Assembly (NCBI GenBank): GCA_023213395.1
Contig: CM041465.1
Coordinates: 188,115,741 to 188,179,740 of the forward strand
DNA: 64,000 nucleotides
Direction: 5' to 3'
Source of the DNA: Cycas panzhihuaensis
Lineage: Eukaryota > Cycadophyta
In this document: in pieces, positions 12,087 to 23,657 of the stretch
How positions within the stretch are numbered: the first letter of the stretch is position 1
How the letters are laid out: each line of letters starts with the position of its first letter
Translations under genes and position numbers: made by a program
The notes under the pieces: model-generated
The model's input: the letters and a program-made list of their open reading frames with translations, nothing else
Databases searched by the model: none
What the model was told of the DNA's origin: nothing

Positions 12087-13639
12087 AGCATTCATGTACA
12101 TAGAAGATACAGGTGTGTGAGGGTGCATTGGGCTTCCTTTCTTTTATTATATCTTTCATTGTGTGTTGGCCTGAAGATTCTTGCTTTGCTGTGGTTTGGG
12201 CCTGCATTTGGCCCTTTCCGGGCCAATGCGGCCCTCTTCTTGGTAATGAAATAAGGTTGCCTCAACATCTTGTGTATTGTGTTAGTAATGCGAGCATGTT
12301 GCATTTGTAATGTGATCATTATCCTTCTTGTGTGTTCCCTTCTTGCTTGAATTTTGTTGGTGATGAGCAACAAACATGCAATCCCTTAGTCCCATCCTTA
12401 ACATGCATCATTTTAATGCATTATCACCCTTTCTTTTATTCTTGATGGGGCAAAATCTGGTATGCATGGCATTTTGGACCATGGAAACATAGGAATGTAT
12501 GCTTGTTCTAACAGGAGGAATGTAGGAATGCATCATTGGAAGGTCGAACGTGGAAACGCATGCTAGAAATTAGTGATGAACGCAAGAGAACAACCCTTGG
12601 GGAATGGATTATAGGATATATTCTCGAAAGAAACACACATAGACTAGAACACATGTGGGACACATGGAATGCACAACCAGATTTGAACCATACGCTCCAG
12701 AGATGACGGTCACCCTTAGGCATATGTACATATGGTCATACAGATGGAACAAGGAGTAATTAATGATTGTAATGTAATCTTAAGTGAAAAGGTACTTTTG
12801 TTATGAAAAGGAATGGTTGTGACCATAAGTCCCCTAAAAGGCATGTAATTGGCTATTTATGGGTGCTTTCTCCACCATTTTGGTGCGAGAGTTGAGTCAT
12901 TCATTCCTATGTCATCTGCTTTAAGGACAAGACCCAAGCATCAAAGCATATGTAATGGTTTATGGTAGAACACATGTAGGATGTGTTCATTTCTGTGATG
13001 TAAAAGACATTGATAGTGATATTGCTTAATAAAAATAAAGAGTTACGTGGAATCTTGTGTACTTTGTGCATGGCAATTGATTGTATAAGGAATGCATGTT
13101 GATTATTGATTAAGATAATAGCATTATGATGATATTATGAGATTGTGTTAACTGTATTAGTAATCAAGTGATATGATCATGTTGACTGACACTAACTAGG
13201 TTATCGGCTAGTGACCCCTTGATAGGTGTGTTCTCATAAGGGTAGTAAGATCTTAAGTAACATTGGTTCTGTTGCCTATGTCCATTGAGGAGGGATTAGG
13301 CTAGGAGTTTTCATGAGTAAATTATGCTCAAAGACCAAGGAACCCTGGCTGTCATTGTGATGGCAAGCTGTAACTAAGCCTTCTATAATGAGGGGATCTT
13401 CTAGTGCCACAAAAGAGGCTTTCAAAGGTGGGAGAGCCACAAAAAAGAACTTCACCCAAGGGATTAGTGGAATCAACAGACAAAGGGTAATAAGATGGTC
13501 AAAGGAAGCCAAATTAAGAAGGGTTAGAAGGTTAAGCCTCAATAAAAGCAACGAGACTAAGGGATAGTCCGTTGAGGGATCTGCGGCAAGTGGAACCTAG
13601 ACATCCTAAGAACAAGAAATCAGAAGATGTAGGAAACAA

Positions 13640-14284
13640 ATGGTGCTAACACCTACCCCAATTGGATTTGATATATTTAGCCCAGAAAAGGAGGAAATTC
13701 TGAAGCAAGAAAATTTGGAACGAAATAATATTTTAGAAAAAGAAGATGAAACCTTAGGGAAGGTGGAAGAAACAAGTGTGGAATATACTCTGAAAGACCT
13801 AAGTGATCACGAGGAGAAGGCAAAGGAAGGTCCCTTGGCATATTGGGAGAATAAACTAACAAGATAGTACTTCGATGATTTGCTAGATAACGGATTAGAG
13901 CAATCATATCTAATAGTGACACCATTGACAATCCAAGTATCTGGAGTGCCTAAACCCATTCAATTGAAAATACCTTTTCAAAATTCCCTATTTGGAAGGG
14001 ATACCACCAATGGAAGTATACCAAGAACGCCACCTAAACCTGAAACTGTGGAGAAAGCAAAGTTATCTCCAGACAAAGTAACTACATTCTGAGAGGAGGA
14101 AAATTCACCATCATTGGGAGGGACACTAGTGAATTCACCAAGGATGGACGATACAAGGGAGTTTAGAAAATTGATCTTCAATGACATGTTTGATGTTGCA
14201 GAGCATGTGTATCTTTTTTAGAATTGATAGATATAAAGAAAATTAATGAATGAAAGATCAAAGCAAGGTTTGCATGCACCTTAA
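13640..14284 (+). pseudogene. G: Ty3/gypsy gag, N-terminal part, cut by element H
   Basis: A frame with a few stops (13868, 14090) encodes an acidic, Lys/Glu-rich protein with ENLERNN and PKPETVEKAKLS and then FRKLIFNDMFDVAEHVYLF, which resembles the start of a gypsy gag core. Near 14215-14260 the frame slips, and in the new frame it reads KIKARFACTL up to 14282, where H was inserted. The protein continues without loss at 54530 (RGVPLTWYKELDKT). The CTTAA at 14280-14284 is one copy of the TSD. The true start could lie upstream of the ATG at 13640. Confidence 0.75.
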
Positions 14285-14382
14285 TGTAGGAACTTGCATG
14301 TTCTAACATAATATTAATTAGAATAATAAAAACACCACAAAATATTATAGAAAAATATTTGTATCATAAATGGTATCAAATG
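14285..14382 (-). repeat. H 3' LTR, outer part (interrupted by E2)
   Basis: Starts TGTAGGAACTTGCATGTTCT on the plus strand, the same as 54215 onward. The sequence breaks at ...GGTATCAAATG where E2 entered and continues at 22163. Confidence 0.9.
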
Positions 14383-14938
14383 TGTTAAACCTTATGTTTA
14401 CATGTTAAGATTATGTACTTTAATTTTTATGTAATATGTGTACTTTTGTACTTTAGGGGTGACTTATCACTTAAGCGATAAAGTGCACACCCACATTCTT
14501 TCTAGTGACACAACGTTGTCACTAAAGGGTCAAATGGACCCTCATGCATTTTTGCTCACATGAGAGCCCAAAAGGACACATGTCCTACATGCAAGGCATG
14601 TATCTTGGATGTTTCACACTTGTCAAACATCCAAGGCCTTAGGTCTCTCATCTCACTCTATATAATGAGACCTCTTCTCATTGTCTCATAAGAGAGTTGG
14701 AGTCAGATTGTTATCTTGTCACGCTTGCTAATCAAACTGGTTATTCTTTGGAGGTTGGACCAATTCCAACTCCACATATTGGGTATCATTTTCTCTTGCT
14801 CCTTCATTTATGCTTTGTCTCTTATGCTTTCTCTTTACCTTGAGAATATTATACTTGTTAGTATTTGTGCTACTAGAACTAGAGTGATCCTAGTTTCTAG
14901 ATCTTGGGACTGTTGAGGCCATCTAGCCTGTTTTCACA
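14383..14938 (+). repeat. E2 5' LTR
   Basis: Starts TGTTAAACCTTATG and ends TTTTCACA. It contains inverted repeats at 14504-14523, 14573-14586 and 14604-14635 and a TATA box TCTATATAATG near 14657. Confidence 0.94.
14657..14667 (+). promoter_or_regulatory. TATA box of the E2 5' LTR
   Basis: TCTATATAATG, about 280 bp before the LTR end and downstream of the hairpin series; the same position in E3 has CTATTTAATG near 25103. Confidence 0.6.
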
Positions 14939-14940
14939 TT

Positions 14941-14952
14941 TGGTATCAGAGC
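14941..14952 (+). other. E2 primer-binding site
   Basis: TGGTATCAGAGC, exact initiator-tRNA-Met complement, two bases after the LTR. Confidence 0.92.
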
Positions 14953-17441
14953 AAGAGGAGACTAGCTCCCCGCCTCGGTTTGCACCGCTCAAGGAGATTT
15001 GAAGAAAGCCTACAAACCCTTGGTGACGACCGTCGCACTCCGAAGGCGATCCAAGGTTTGTTTGAAGATTTTTTTTGCGGGTTCAAACTTTTGGAGCTAT
15101 TTTTTGAAGGCTGGAGCTAGGTTATGTTCAAATCTGTTTTTTTTTCTTACAAAGGCCTTGTTGGGTGTAGCACAAATTGCTGTTACAAACAATGATTTTC
15201 TCTTTTGAAAATATTATTTTGGTTAATATTTTCACTCAGATTTGTAAAAAGCAGAAGGAACTCAATCAAATCTATCTAGTCGGAGTCAAAAAATTTATTT
15301 TCTGTCATTATAATTTCAGATCTGGCTGCTAATATCTAGATCCTCATTGCTCGATTTCTTTTTTTCTGTTACTCAGTGTTTAGATCCACTTTTTACAGTG
15401 GAAAATCTGCTCTTACTAAGCAAGTGGATAGGGTTCTTTCATCACTTACTCTCTTCAGCTTTTGCTGAAGCACTTTTCCCAGATTCCTCAAACAACCCTG
15501 CACGTTTTGAGTCTCTCTGCACAGACGAGATGGTTGCTTCGTTTTGAACAGTCCATGCGCCCTCGTCTCCGCTCCGTTTGCTTACCCCAGGTTCCACGTC
15601 TCACTGGAGGATCACCAGAGGGTCCCACAAATTGCATTTGGCACTGACGAGCAAATTCCGAGCTGTGCGGCCAGCCAACGGGTCCAACGCTCACTGCGGA
15701 CTCCACACTTAACAAAAAGCGCTAAAATTTGGCAGGAATCACCGTAGAGCACATGCGACCCTGCCCTCCGAATCTGGCGTCGATACACTGAGTACATGCA
15801 GAGATCTGGTTGCCTGAGCATTCACGGAGTCGTCCGTTTCCGCCGCTATTTGAAAAATCCGTTTTTGAATTTTCTCTTTTGTTTTTCAAAAAATTTCATT
15901 TTGAAAACCTTTGTTTTAAACTTTAAGTTATAAAAACTGGAATATTCCTTGAATATTCCCCTTTTTATAACTTAAGTTCTTCTAAAGTCTTTTCTGAAGT
16001 CATTAAAAATCCTTTTTTAAAGGCAAAATTTAAAGTTTCTTAATGACTTTTTCACTAATGACTTCACTTTAGTGAAAAACAGTTGGATCAGGATCTTTTA
16101 AGCATTTTTTTACATTAAAAGTGACTTTTCTTCTCTTTATTAAGTAAATTTTGTAAATCAAGGCACTTTGCATAGTGACCTTAGTCTAAATTTATTAAGA
16201 GAAAAATCATATTTTTTTGTATCTTTGAAGCTAAAAATCTTCTAAGTATTCAGTGATTTCATTAAATCACCAATACTAAATTGAATTCACTTATTTGAAG
16301 ACTCAAAAATACTTTTGCTTTAGTGTTTTAAAAGGCTCCCTGTGTGGTGTCCTTAGTGTTCAAGTTGCAAAAAAAATCAAATTTCAGCCTATGTTTTTTG
16401 GCTCTTAAAGTTTTTCTAACACTTAATTATTTTTGCATAAGTGTTAATTGACTTTAAGTGAAGTGATTTTAAGTGTTTTCATATTGAAAAAGTGATATTT
16501 ATCACTGTTTCTTAAACACTTTTTAAGGCACCTTGCATGGTGACCTAATGCCCTTAGTCACAAAGAGGGCTAAATAAAAACATTTTGTACTTAATAAAAA
16601 TCACTTCTCTTTTGATCGTTGGGACTAATTTAAAGTCCCAACACTTGGTGCTTGATGTCTATTTTCATGCAAGTGGTTCTCTTACCTTCACTTTTTCAGC
16701 ATTAAAAGGAACCCACTTGTATCTTCATCACAAGTTTTGCCTTACTTCATTCAGTACTTAAGCTTTTTTCAAAAAGTACTTCTTTGCAAAACTTATTGTA
16801 ATCAAACATCTAGTTTCTTACTTGGATCAACACAAGCACTACACTTCATTAAAGTGCTCATTGTAAAAACACTTCTAGTGTTCATATTGGTGTACTTACA
16901 TTGCTTCCTCTTGAAGCCGCTTTCATTGTAAAGCTTAAATCAAAGCATTCTCATAAGTACATCTTGCAAGTAAAAGAAATCTAAGTTCACTTTAAAAACT
17001 GCTAAAAAGTGACTTAAAATCTTGTTGGAGAGGCCCGAAAAAGGTTCAAACCTTGCCTCTGAAATAACCTTAAGCTTTGTGCATTCCCTAGGGGACCAAC
17101 TGACCGTACGGTCAGTGCACGACAATTAAGGTTGCTTGAGGGAGAGGAGGTTCGAAAAGGGTGTTATTGGGGCTGTGAATCTCAGGGAAAGCATGGTACG
17201 TCCATGCAGATCAACCCTACCTGCCTTGTCCTAGATTTAACTTGGCCAACTGTTGGATCTCCTCTATAAGATCAGAGTTGGACCAACTCCATAGCCTAGT
17301 CCTCCACCCTTCATCATTCCATTCAGTTGTTGGATCTTCTAGTAAGATCGGGATGCTGGTTTCGTTAGAAGGTGGAACTTAAGCGACGAAAGCTTTGAGT
17401 TTTCAGGTTATCTGCTAGCTTCAAGCTTTTATAACTGAAAC
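14953..17441 (+). other. E2 leader
   Basis: About 2.5 kb before gag. A GC-richer block (about 15480-15840) is followed by AT-rich sequence. A perfect 9-bp stem (GTTGGGACT / AGTCCCAAC, 16618-16642) is shared with the E3 leader. Two related GTTGGATCT...TAAGATC blocks (about 17253 and 17331) lie just before the gag ATG. No convincing coding frame. Confidence 0.6.
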
Positions 17442-18455
17442 ATGGCTGCTATAAACATGCTAAATGCATGCACCATTCGATTAACAAGACAAGATAATTA
17501 TCAAGAATGGAAGAGACTCACTCAGAAATTGCTGATCATGAACGAATTCTGGAGTTATGTTTCTGGGAGATTACCTCGACCAACACCTGTTATCAATGGC
17601 AATGTTACTGTGCAACCTGATGATGCTTTACTTGCTGCTTGGGAAGCCAAAGATGAAATCGCTTTGGCATTCCTTCACATGATTATTGATGTGCATGTAG
17701 ATCAAAATATTGCTTGTGCTAAAACTTCTAAGGAAGCTTGGGACATTTTGTCCTCATTGTATGAAAGGTGAGATGAAGCTGGCATTTTAATGGTTAAGGC
17801 CAAATTGTATTCTGTTAAGTTTGTCAAGCCCATGTCGGCTTTTCTTTCCTCCATCAAGGAGGTATGTAATGAACTGAATACACTAGGTAGTCTAGCTACA
17901 AGAAATGAATTGATCGCATCCATCACCAAAGCCTTGCCCAAAGACTACAATGGTTTTATTTCGTCTACTACAAGAGATGGTTCTCTCAAAACTATGATAT
18001 TCAATGAATTTGAAAGTCTGCTACTTCAAGAAGAACAAATCTACACTAAAGATAATGAGGAGGAACCATCTACATCAGGTGCATTCACGGCCAACTCAAA
18101 GGCCAAACAACACCCCAAACCTGCACTCTCAAAGCAGTTTGGGAACATGAACATTGGGTTTTCAAGGACCAATGTTGTATGTCATTATTGTGGCAAACCT
18201 GGCCACATAGCACTTGATTGTCGAAAAAAGCAAGCAGATCTACGCCAGCAGCAACAACAGCCACGTCAGCAGTACCAACAAATGTTTCAAAGAATAATAA
18301 GAAGAAGAACCCCTCGACCAAATCGAGGTGCCTATCGAGGAGGTCAAAGAGGAAGGGGGGCTTTCAGAGGTGGCAATCAATGCCACTTTAATCAGTTTGC
18401 AGATGAAGACAAATTATTTTGTGCATATCAGACATCCAAGGTTGATGAAACTTGA
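17442..18455 (+). pseudogene. E2 gag
   Basis: ATG at 17442 begins MAAINMLNACTIRLTRQDN, followed by the copia gag core (EAKDEIALAFLHMIIDVHVD, TSKEAWDILSSLYER). A TGA at 17769-17771 replaces the Arg codon of the intact E3 copy. The frame then runs on to 18453 through an intact CCHC knuckle CHYCGKPGHIALDC (about 18180-18222) and an Arg/Gly-rich RNA-binding tail. The TGA at 18453 replaces the Trp just before the protease site. Length is normal for the family; translation is blocked. Confidence 0.9.
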
Positions 18456-21400
18456 ATTATTGATTCTAGAGCTTCACAACATATGACTGGAAGTGAAGAG
18501 CTCCTCACCGACATCAAGGAAGGCAAAGGTCAATTAGTGACCTTTGGGAACAATCAATCTGTTAAAATTTCTGGAGTAGGCACAATCACTCCATTTTCTT
18601 CTTCATCAAATCCTTCCTCCTCATTTCCCGATGGCAATGCCTATTTCATACCTTCAATGGACAAAAACTTACTATCTGTTAGCAAGTTGGACAAGCAGTA
18701 GATGAGTGTATTGTTCAGAAACGGGAAATGTATAATCAGTGACGAAGAAGACCAAGTAGTAGCTGTTGGCTATGAGGATCAAGGCCTCTACAAATTGGAT
18801 GCAAATAATATAACACTTGATTCTGCTTACTCTGGTTCCATTGTCACTCCATACTTATCCAAGATGCAACTTTGGCATCAACGTCTAGGCCATTTGAGCA
18901 TAGACAATTTGAGGCAGATGATCAACAAGAACATGGTACATGGGCTTCCTAAGATCTATGGAACAAAATGTCTTTGTGAAGTGTGCATTATGGGAACTTA
19001 GCATCGCTTGCCTTTCCTTAAAGGCAAAGCATGGCGTGCATCACATCCTCTGCAGTTGGTACATTCAGATTTGTGTGGACCCATGTCCACATCATCTTTT
19101 GGAGGAGCTTTGTATTACATCTCCTTCATTGATGACTTTTCTCACAAAGTCTGGGTCTACTTCATCAAACACAAATTTGAAGCATTTTCCAAGTTCAAAG
19201 AATTCAAGCTTGAAGTGGAAAATGAGTCTGGCCACTCAATCAAAACATTACGAACAGACAATGGAGGTGAGTTTACATCAAATGAATTCACCCAATACTG
19301 CAAGGATAACGGCATTCGGAGACAACTGACTATTCCTCACACTCCTCAACAAAATGGAGTCTCTGAATGAATGAACAGAACTTTGGTCAATAAAGCCAAA
19401 GCAATGATGCATGCACAAGGACTCACTCGAGCTTATTGGGCAGAAGCATTTCACACAGCTGCCTATGTGGCCAATCGCAGTCCTACTACAACAGTTACCA
19501 ACATGACACCCGAGGAGGCATGGTCTGGCAAAAAGCCTACTGTCAGCCATTTGAGGACTTTTGGGTGCACTACTTATATGCACATTCCCGATCAGCAAAG
19601 GAAGAAATTAGACAAGCATAGTCTAAAATGCATCTTTGTAGGATATGCCATTCACAGCAAAGCCTACAAGTTGTATGATCCTATAGGGAAGAAAATGCAT
19701 CTCTCAAGAGATGTCATCTTTGCTGAAGAAGATCACAAGGAGTTGCAAACAACATCCATGCAACCTCCCATTGACAAAGGCAAGAAGATTGTTGAGGCCT
19801 TCCTTCCCTCTCAATCCTCTACACCATGTACATCATCGCACTTCTTTGGACCGTCTACTTCAACTGAATTTGCTCCACTTGATCCAAGCACATTTTCTGT
19901 TGACCAACCACTTAGACCAGAAGATCTTGAGGTTTAAGTAACTTCGATTCAAAAGTTACCAAAATGGTACACACAAACAGTTCAGGACGGCCACATCATT
20001 GAAGGAAAACGTCCATCTAAATATCGGTAACAGACCAATTATGCACTTATGGCTGAAGTGCTTTGTGTTGATGAGCCTTCCACTTTTGAGGAGGCTTCCA
20101 AAAATGAAAATTGGAAGGCTACCATGGATGAAGAAATCCATTCTATTAAAAAGAATGGTACTTGGAATTTGGTTGAATTGCCTAAACACAAACAGACAAT
20201 CAGTTGCAAATGGGTCTACAAGACCAAATTCCATTCTGATGGTTCACTTAAAAGCGTAAGGTCCGCCTTGTTGCAAAGGGCTTCAAACAAAAGAAGGCAT
20301 AGACTATGAGGAAACTTTTGCACCAGTGGCGAATATGAACACCATCAGACTCATCTTGGCCTTAGCTGCTCAATGCAAATGGCCAGTTTATCAGATGGAC
20401 ATGAAGAGCGCCTTTCTTAATGGCGATCTTCAGGAGGAGGTATATTTGGAGCAACCTCCCGGATACAAAGTACAAGGCAAGGAGCATTTTGTATATCGCC
20501 TAAAAAAGGCGTTATATGGCTTGAAACAAGCTCCTAGAGCATGGTACTCAAAGATCGATGATTACTTTTTGAGACATAGGTTTATCGATCTAGTTTAGAT
20601 CCTAATCTGTATATAAAACATGAAAAGAACCATGTAATTTTTGTTGCTTTATATGTAGATGACTTAGTGATCACTAGTAGTGACACTAAGATGATTCACA
20701 TTCTCCAAGATGACTTGAAGAGAAGCTTTGAGATGACAGATCTTGGACTTCTCCATTACTTTTTAGGCTTTGAGATATGGCAACAGCCAGGCTATATCTT
20801 CATCTCCCAAGCGAAATACTCTTGGGACATTTTGCAGCAATTCAGGATGCACGACTGCAAAACAACGCCTACACCAATGGAGAATGGGTCTAAGCTTACT
20901 CTCAATGAGGAAGGCATCTGCTGCATCCACTTTACCGTGATTGATTGGGAGTCTCATTTATCTCACCAACACTCGACCGGACATTTCATTTGCAGTTGGG
21001 ATTTGCTCACGATACATGTCTCAACCCAATCAGATACATTGGAATGCAGCCAAATGCATACTTAAGTACATCAAAGGCACATTGCAACATGGCCTTGAGT
21101 ATGTACATAATGAGAACTTCACTCTGGAAGGGTTCTGAGATTCTGATTGGGCAGGTTGCCAAGATAGCAGAAAATCAACCTCGGGATACTATTTTTCCCT
21201 TGGTTCAGCAGTTGTTTTATGGAATTGCAAGAAGCAACCCAATGTTACCTTGTCCTCCACTGAAGCAGAATACAAAGTTGCAGTCAGCGCAACTTGTGAG
21301 GCTATCTGGCTACGACGGATTCTTGGGGAACTTGGACTTGAGCAGGGTCACCCCACCAGGATACATTGCGACAATCAAAGTGTGCTCAAGTTAGCCAAGA

Positions 21401-21600
21401 ATCTAGTTTTTCATGCACGGACAAAACACATCGAGGTTCACCATCACTTCATCAGAGAGCATGTTCAGAATGGTGAGATCAACCTCCAATACAAACCTAC
21501 AGAGGAGCAGACAGTAGATATCTTTACCAAACCTCTTGGTAGAGAAAAGTTTGTAAAATTCAGAGATGGTCTTGGTGTCCGACTTAACATTGTAAATGAA
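18456..21600 (+). pseudogene. E2 pol (protease, integrase, RT, RNase H)
   Basis: Protease site IIDSRASQHMTG (DSG changed to DSR by G to A). Integrase with LWHQRLGH (18871), VHSDLCGPM (about 19060), RTDNGGEF and NGVSE, so the D-D-E residues are visible. RT with [10 protein letters not shown] and YVDD at 20652-20663. RNase H with SDWAG, STEAEYK and HCDNQSV. In-frame stops at about 18699, 18999, 19368, 19935 and 20028 all replace Gln or Arg codons by a single transition. Frameshifts lie near 20255, 20580 and 20910, where E3 keeps the frame. Dead copy. Confidence 0.92.
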
Positions 21601-21605
21601 GGGGG

Positions 21606-22157
21606 TGTTAAACCTTATGTTTACATGTTAAGGTTATGTACTTTAATTTTTATGTAATATGTGTACTTTTGTATTTTAGGGGTGACTTATCACTTAAGTG
21701 ATAAAGTGCACACCCACATTCTTTCTAGTGACACAACGTTGTCACTAAAGGGTCAAATGGACCCTCATGCATTTTTGGTCACATGAGAGCCCAAAAGGAC
21801 ACATGTCCTACATGCAAGGCATGTATCTTGGATGTTTGACACTTGTCAAACATCCAAGGCCTTAGGTCTCTCATCTCACTCTATATAATGAGACCTCTTC
21901 TCATTGTCTCATAAGAGAGTTTGAGTCATTGTTATCTTTGTCGGTTGCTAATCAAACTGGTTATTCTTTGGAGGTTGGACCAATTCCAACTCCACATATT
22001 GGGTATCATTTTCTCTTGCTCCTTCATTTATGCTTTGTCTCTTATGCTTTCTCTTTACCTTGAGAATATTATACTTGTTTGTATTTGTGCTACTAGAACT
22101 AGAGTGATCCTAGTTTTTAGATCTTGGGACTGTGAGGCCATCTAGCTTCTTTTCACA
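21606..22157 (+). repeat. E2 3' LTR
   Basis: Preceded by AAGGGGG (PPT, about 21599-21605). Starts TGTTAAACC and ends TTTTCACA. About 14 differences from 14383-14938, including small indels near the TATA-proximal part. Confidence 0.94.
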
Positions 22158-22162
22158 AAACG

Positions 22163-22382
22163 ATACTTCATTGTATTGACATAACAAAATAATGATACAA
22201 AATGATCTCACATCATGTGAGAGATATACAAATGCTAACATGATAATGTCTTTATATACTACAAATTTATATTTGTGAGGGACCCACCACTTTGTGGTTT
22301 ACATGGTCAAATGTGCATTACTTAGTCAACTGTGCATAATACATCATTATTCCAACACCCTCCCTTAATGTACATTTCAACA
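22163..22382 (-). repeat. H 3' LTR, remainder
   Basis: Continues the H LTR after E2; matches 54313-54524. Its minus-strand start is TGTTGAAATG at 22382. A second PPT-like GGGAGGG followed by TGTTGG lies 25 bp inside it. Confidence 0.9.
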
Positions 22383-22395
22383 CTCCCCCTTGATG
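22383..22395 (-). other. H polypurine tract
   Basis: CATCAAGGGGGAG on the minus strand, abutting the TGTTG start of the LTR. Confidence 0.8.
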
Positions 22396-22650
22396 CACAT
22401 TTGGGAAACTAGATGTTGCTTTTGAATTTGCAACGTCTAATCTTCAAAAATTTCTTGAAAAAGATATATCGAGCTTGGTCTTCAATTTGGTCTGCAAATT
22501 CTCTTTCTTGTGTCCATTTTGGAATGTAGTAACAATGCTTGGTCTTGATATGGTTTATTCTTCTTTGCAAAACTGGAATCTTCATTACCTGTATTGTGTT
22601 TTAAATATTATAGCAGATCATGGTAGATTTTTTTTGAGTTTGATGTAGCT
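22396..22650 (-). other. H sequence between PPT and acidic frame
   Basis: AT-rich, no coding frame and no RNase H signature, which is where pol would end in an autonomous copia element. Confidence 0.4.
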
Positions 22651-23345
22651 CTAGCAGTGCCCTCTTAGAATATCTGTTTCACAAACTTCTGCTTCAACCT
22701 TTTTGAATTTGGCTTCGGTTAGATTAGGCCCATTAGTAATCAGTATACTTCCATCATTTTGCAGTTCTCTTTCATCATTCGAATAACTCAAACTTGCATC
22801 AATACTCAAAACAGGAACATCACTTGAACTTGGATCATCAAATAAAAATAGATCACCATACTCATCTTTAGTAGGACCATCATATTCATATTCAATCTCC
22901 TTTGAAATACGAGGATCATCTGTAGAAATGAGTAATAAATCTTCCACATCTTGAATTATTTCTTCAACAATTTTATCTTGAATTTCTTGACCACAATCAT
23001 TAGTAGGCACTTCAATAGTTTTATTATAGAAAATATGCTCAGTAATGGGTTCATCATACTTGACATTCTCAGTAGTAGTAGTCTCAATTATCTCATCAAC
23101 AATACATTCAAAAATGGTATATTCAGAAATAGTGTGTTCACATTCAGAAGTAGCTTCATCAGTACCCATACTTTCTTCATGAAGTTCTTGACATACCTTT
23201 TTATTTGAATCAACTTTAATAGTACTTTCTTCATCAATTTCATCTATATTAGTTTCAGAATTTTGATCACCTATATATCGATCATCTTGAATATCTATAT
23301 GAACATCTACACGTATATTCTTGTAATATGCTAGAAAATATTGTA
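22651..23345 (-). CDS. H: acidic open frame of unknown function
   Basis: The minus-strand frame is open from about 23345 to the stop at 22651, about 230 codons, with an internal Met at 23169. It is strongly acidic (motifs DEIDEESTIKVDSNKK, KDEYGDLFLFDDPSSSD) and has no domain that I recognise. It follows the gag-like segment of H and lies next to the 3' end, where a pol would normally end. An open frame of this length in an element this old is noteworthy but not proof of translation. Alternatives are a rapidly evolving gag tail or an extra retroelement ORF. Confidence 0.45.
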
Positions 23346-23657
23346 TCTTTTAACATTTCTAAAATATGCTTGAAAGCACTTTTTCTTTAGCTTTGAATCA
23401 AACTTCTCTTTCAAAAATTCCATGTTTTGCATGATCTACATATGGGTTATTTAACAGGATCACACACAGTGGTATATATTGTCTTCCATAGTGCAATGAA
23501 TCCAAGGAAGTGCATTAACATCATTTTTTTGAAATTTTGGTGTTGGATTTGTATATCCTTCGGAAACAACATCCCACCACTTAAAAGAAATGAAAACAAC
23601 TCTCAATTTTCTTGGCCACTCTAAGTAATTCTCTTCAGTTAATGCAACCAAACCCAT
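23346..23657 (-). pseudogene. H: copia-type gag N-terminal fragment
   Basis: From the Met at 23657: MGLVALTEENYLEWPRKL, then WWDVVSEGYTNP and MEDNIYHCV. This is the layout of a plant copia gag start (LT.ENY.EW ... W..VE.GY..P). Beyond 23460 it continues in shifted frames (KFDSKLKKKC). It is the only retroviral protein domain found in H, at the 3' side of the element. It may be the parasite's own gag remnant or a relic left after pol deletion. Confidence 0.6.

Larger units (their letters stand above)
10493..13639. other. 3.1 kb without a recognisable gene; may include the 5' LTR and leader of G
   Basis: No reading frame with a credible protein was found. Visible structure: a T17 tract at 11784-11800, an imperfect GATCACAATCACA microsatellite at about 11956-11995, and a TATA-like CTATAAAAGG near 12077-12086 followed by GC-rich transcribed-looking sequence (12120-12240). 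Because G gag begins at about 13640 on the plus strand, its 5' LTR and leader should lie here, but no PBS or LTR end could be recognised, so the boundary is left open. Confidence 0.4.
14383..22157 (+). mobile_element. E2: full-length Ty1/copia retrotransposon inserted in the H 3' LTR
   Basis: LTRs 14383-14938 and 21606-22157, PBS, gag, pol and PPT in order. The flanking 5-mers are AAATG (14378-14382) and AAACG (22158-22162), a TSD with one T/C difference. The uninterrupted H LTR at 54300 reads straight through this point (TATCAAATGATACC), which independently confirms the insertion site. The LTRs differ by about 2.5%. It belongs to the same family as E3; the coding regions align throughout. 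Confidence 0.95.

Noticed and set aside
12054-12373. Overlapping small frames around a TATA-like box
   Set aside because: Several frames overlap on both strands with no domain; more likely LTR or leader sequence than genes.
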